Assembly: GCA_934090735.1 (NCBI GenBank) | Contig: CAKOJR010000007.1 | Coordinates: 1 to 41,323, forward strand | Direction of reading: 5' to 3' | From: an uncultured Bacilli bacterium | GTDB lineage: Bacteria; Bacillota_I; Bacilli_A; RF39; UBA660 | Length of the DNA stretch: 41,323 nucleotides | Part shown: piece by piece, positions 41,247-41,323 of the stretch | Numbering within the stretch: the first letter of the stretch is position 1 | How the letters are laid out: every line of letters starts with the position of its first letter | Notes under the pieces: generated by a model | What the model was told of the DNA's origin: nothing | The model's input: the letters and a program-made list of their open reading frames with translations, nothing else | The model's database searches: none | Translations under genes and position numbers: made by a program

Positions 41247-41322
41247 TGGTGTCCTGTTGGGAACTCGAATCCCAGACCCTTTGATTAAAAGTCAAATGCT
41301 CTACCTGCTGAGCTAACAGGAC
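41247..41322 (-). tRNA. tRNA-Lys (anticodon TTT), CCA encoded
   Basis: A full cloverleaf on the minus strand. The acceptor GTCCTGT pairs with ACAGGAC, then discriminator A and an encoded CCA. The D-arm is GCTC-AGCAGGTA-GAGC. The anticodon loop CTTTTAA has anticodon TTT at 41287-41289, and the T-arm is TGGGA-TTCGAGT-TCCCA. It reads AAA/AAG codons, heavily used here. It may be part of a tRNA cluster continuing beyond the window edge. Confidence 0.97.
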
Positions 41323-41323
41323 A

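Overview
The window is AT-rich DNA from a Gram-positive, low-GC Bacillota bacterium on the Bacilli side. The evidence is strong AGGAGG-type ribosome binding sites, lipoteichoic-acid synthase, HtrA, YugP, YutD, YunB, CotJ proteins and Spo0A. TGA is used as a stop codon (for example ends at 4976, 19443 and 27871), so this is translation table 11 and not the Mycoplasma code. The combination resembles uncultured, genome-reduced gut Bacilli of the RF39/Erysipelotrichales type; that placement is inference. The window holds 39 protein genes, one tRNA and no rRNA, phage, IS element or CRISPR array. Coding density is very high and no gene-free gap exceeds 300 bp.

Layout. 0.1-7.4 kb: a SERCA-type Ca2+ ATPase (minus strand), then an LTA-synthase operon, an extended SDR and a CwlD-like amidase. 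7.4-13.5 kb: a HEPN/Abi_2 protein next to HtrA, an ATP-grasp enzyme, YchF and AsnB. 13.6-16.8 kb: two coupled unknown genes and an acyl-AMP ligase. 16.8-21.2 kb: a sporulation-control locus made of a membrane hybrid kinase homologue that has lost its phospho-acceptor His, Spo0A with two 0A boxes upstream, and a half-length ClpC-like ATPase ending in a ClpP-docking-like VGF. 21.2-27 kb: CysS, YugP, a large surface protein and UvrB. 27-33.7 kb: an unknown membrane protein, a VanY-type peptidase, a CBS-type Mn pyrophosphatase, a PMCA-type Ca2+ ATPase and a UPF0316 protein. 33.8-41.3 kb: a fused cotJA-cotJB with cotJC, a Trx-like protein, TrmL, a ferredoxin, and a block with YunB, YutD, YutH-like and YutI-like genes in the order found in Bacillus subtilis, then an S1-domain protein and tRNA-Lys.

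How it works together. Spo0A, CotJAB, CotJC, YunB, a YutH-like protein and probably the CwlD-like amidase indicate an endospore-forming organism, or one that recently was. Regulatory DNA is compact: many start codons lie only 15-19 nt after a TATAAT-like -10 box, and three genes appear leaderless, each with CATA exactly 13 nt before the ATG. The most unusual features are the Spo0A-flanking pair of degenerate proteins, the CotJA-CotJB fusion, the leaderless promoters, a hairpin that buries the start codon of the second Ca2+ ATPase, and a branched intergenic element at 2813-2901.
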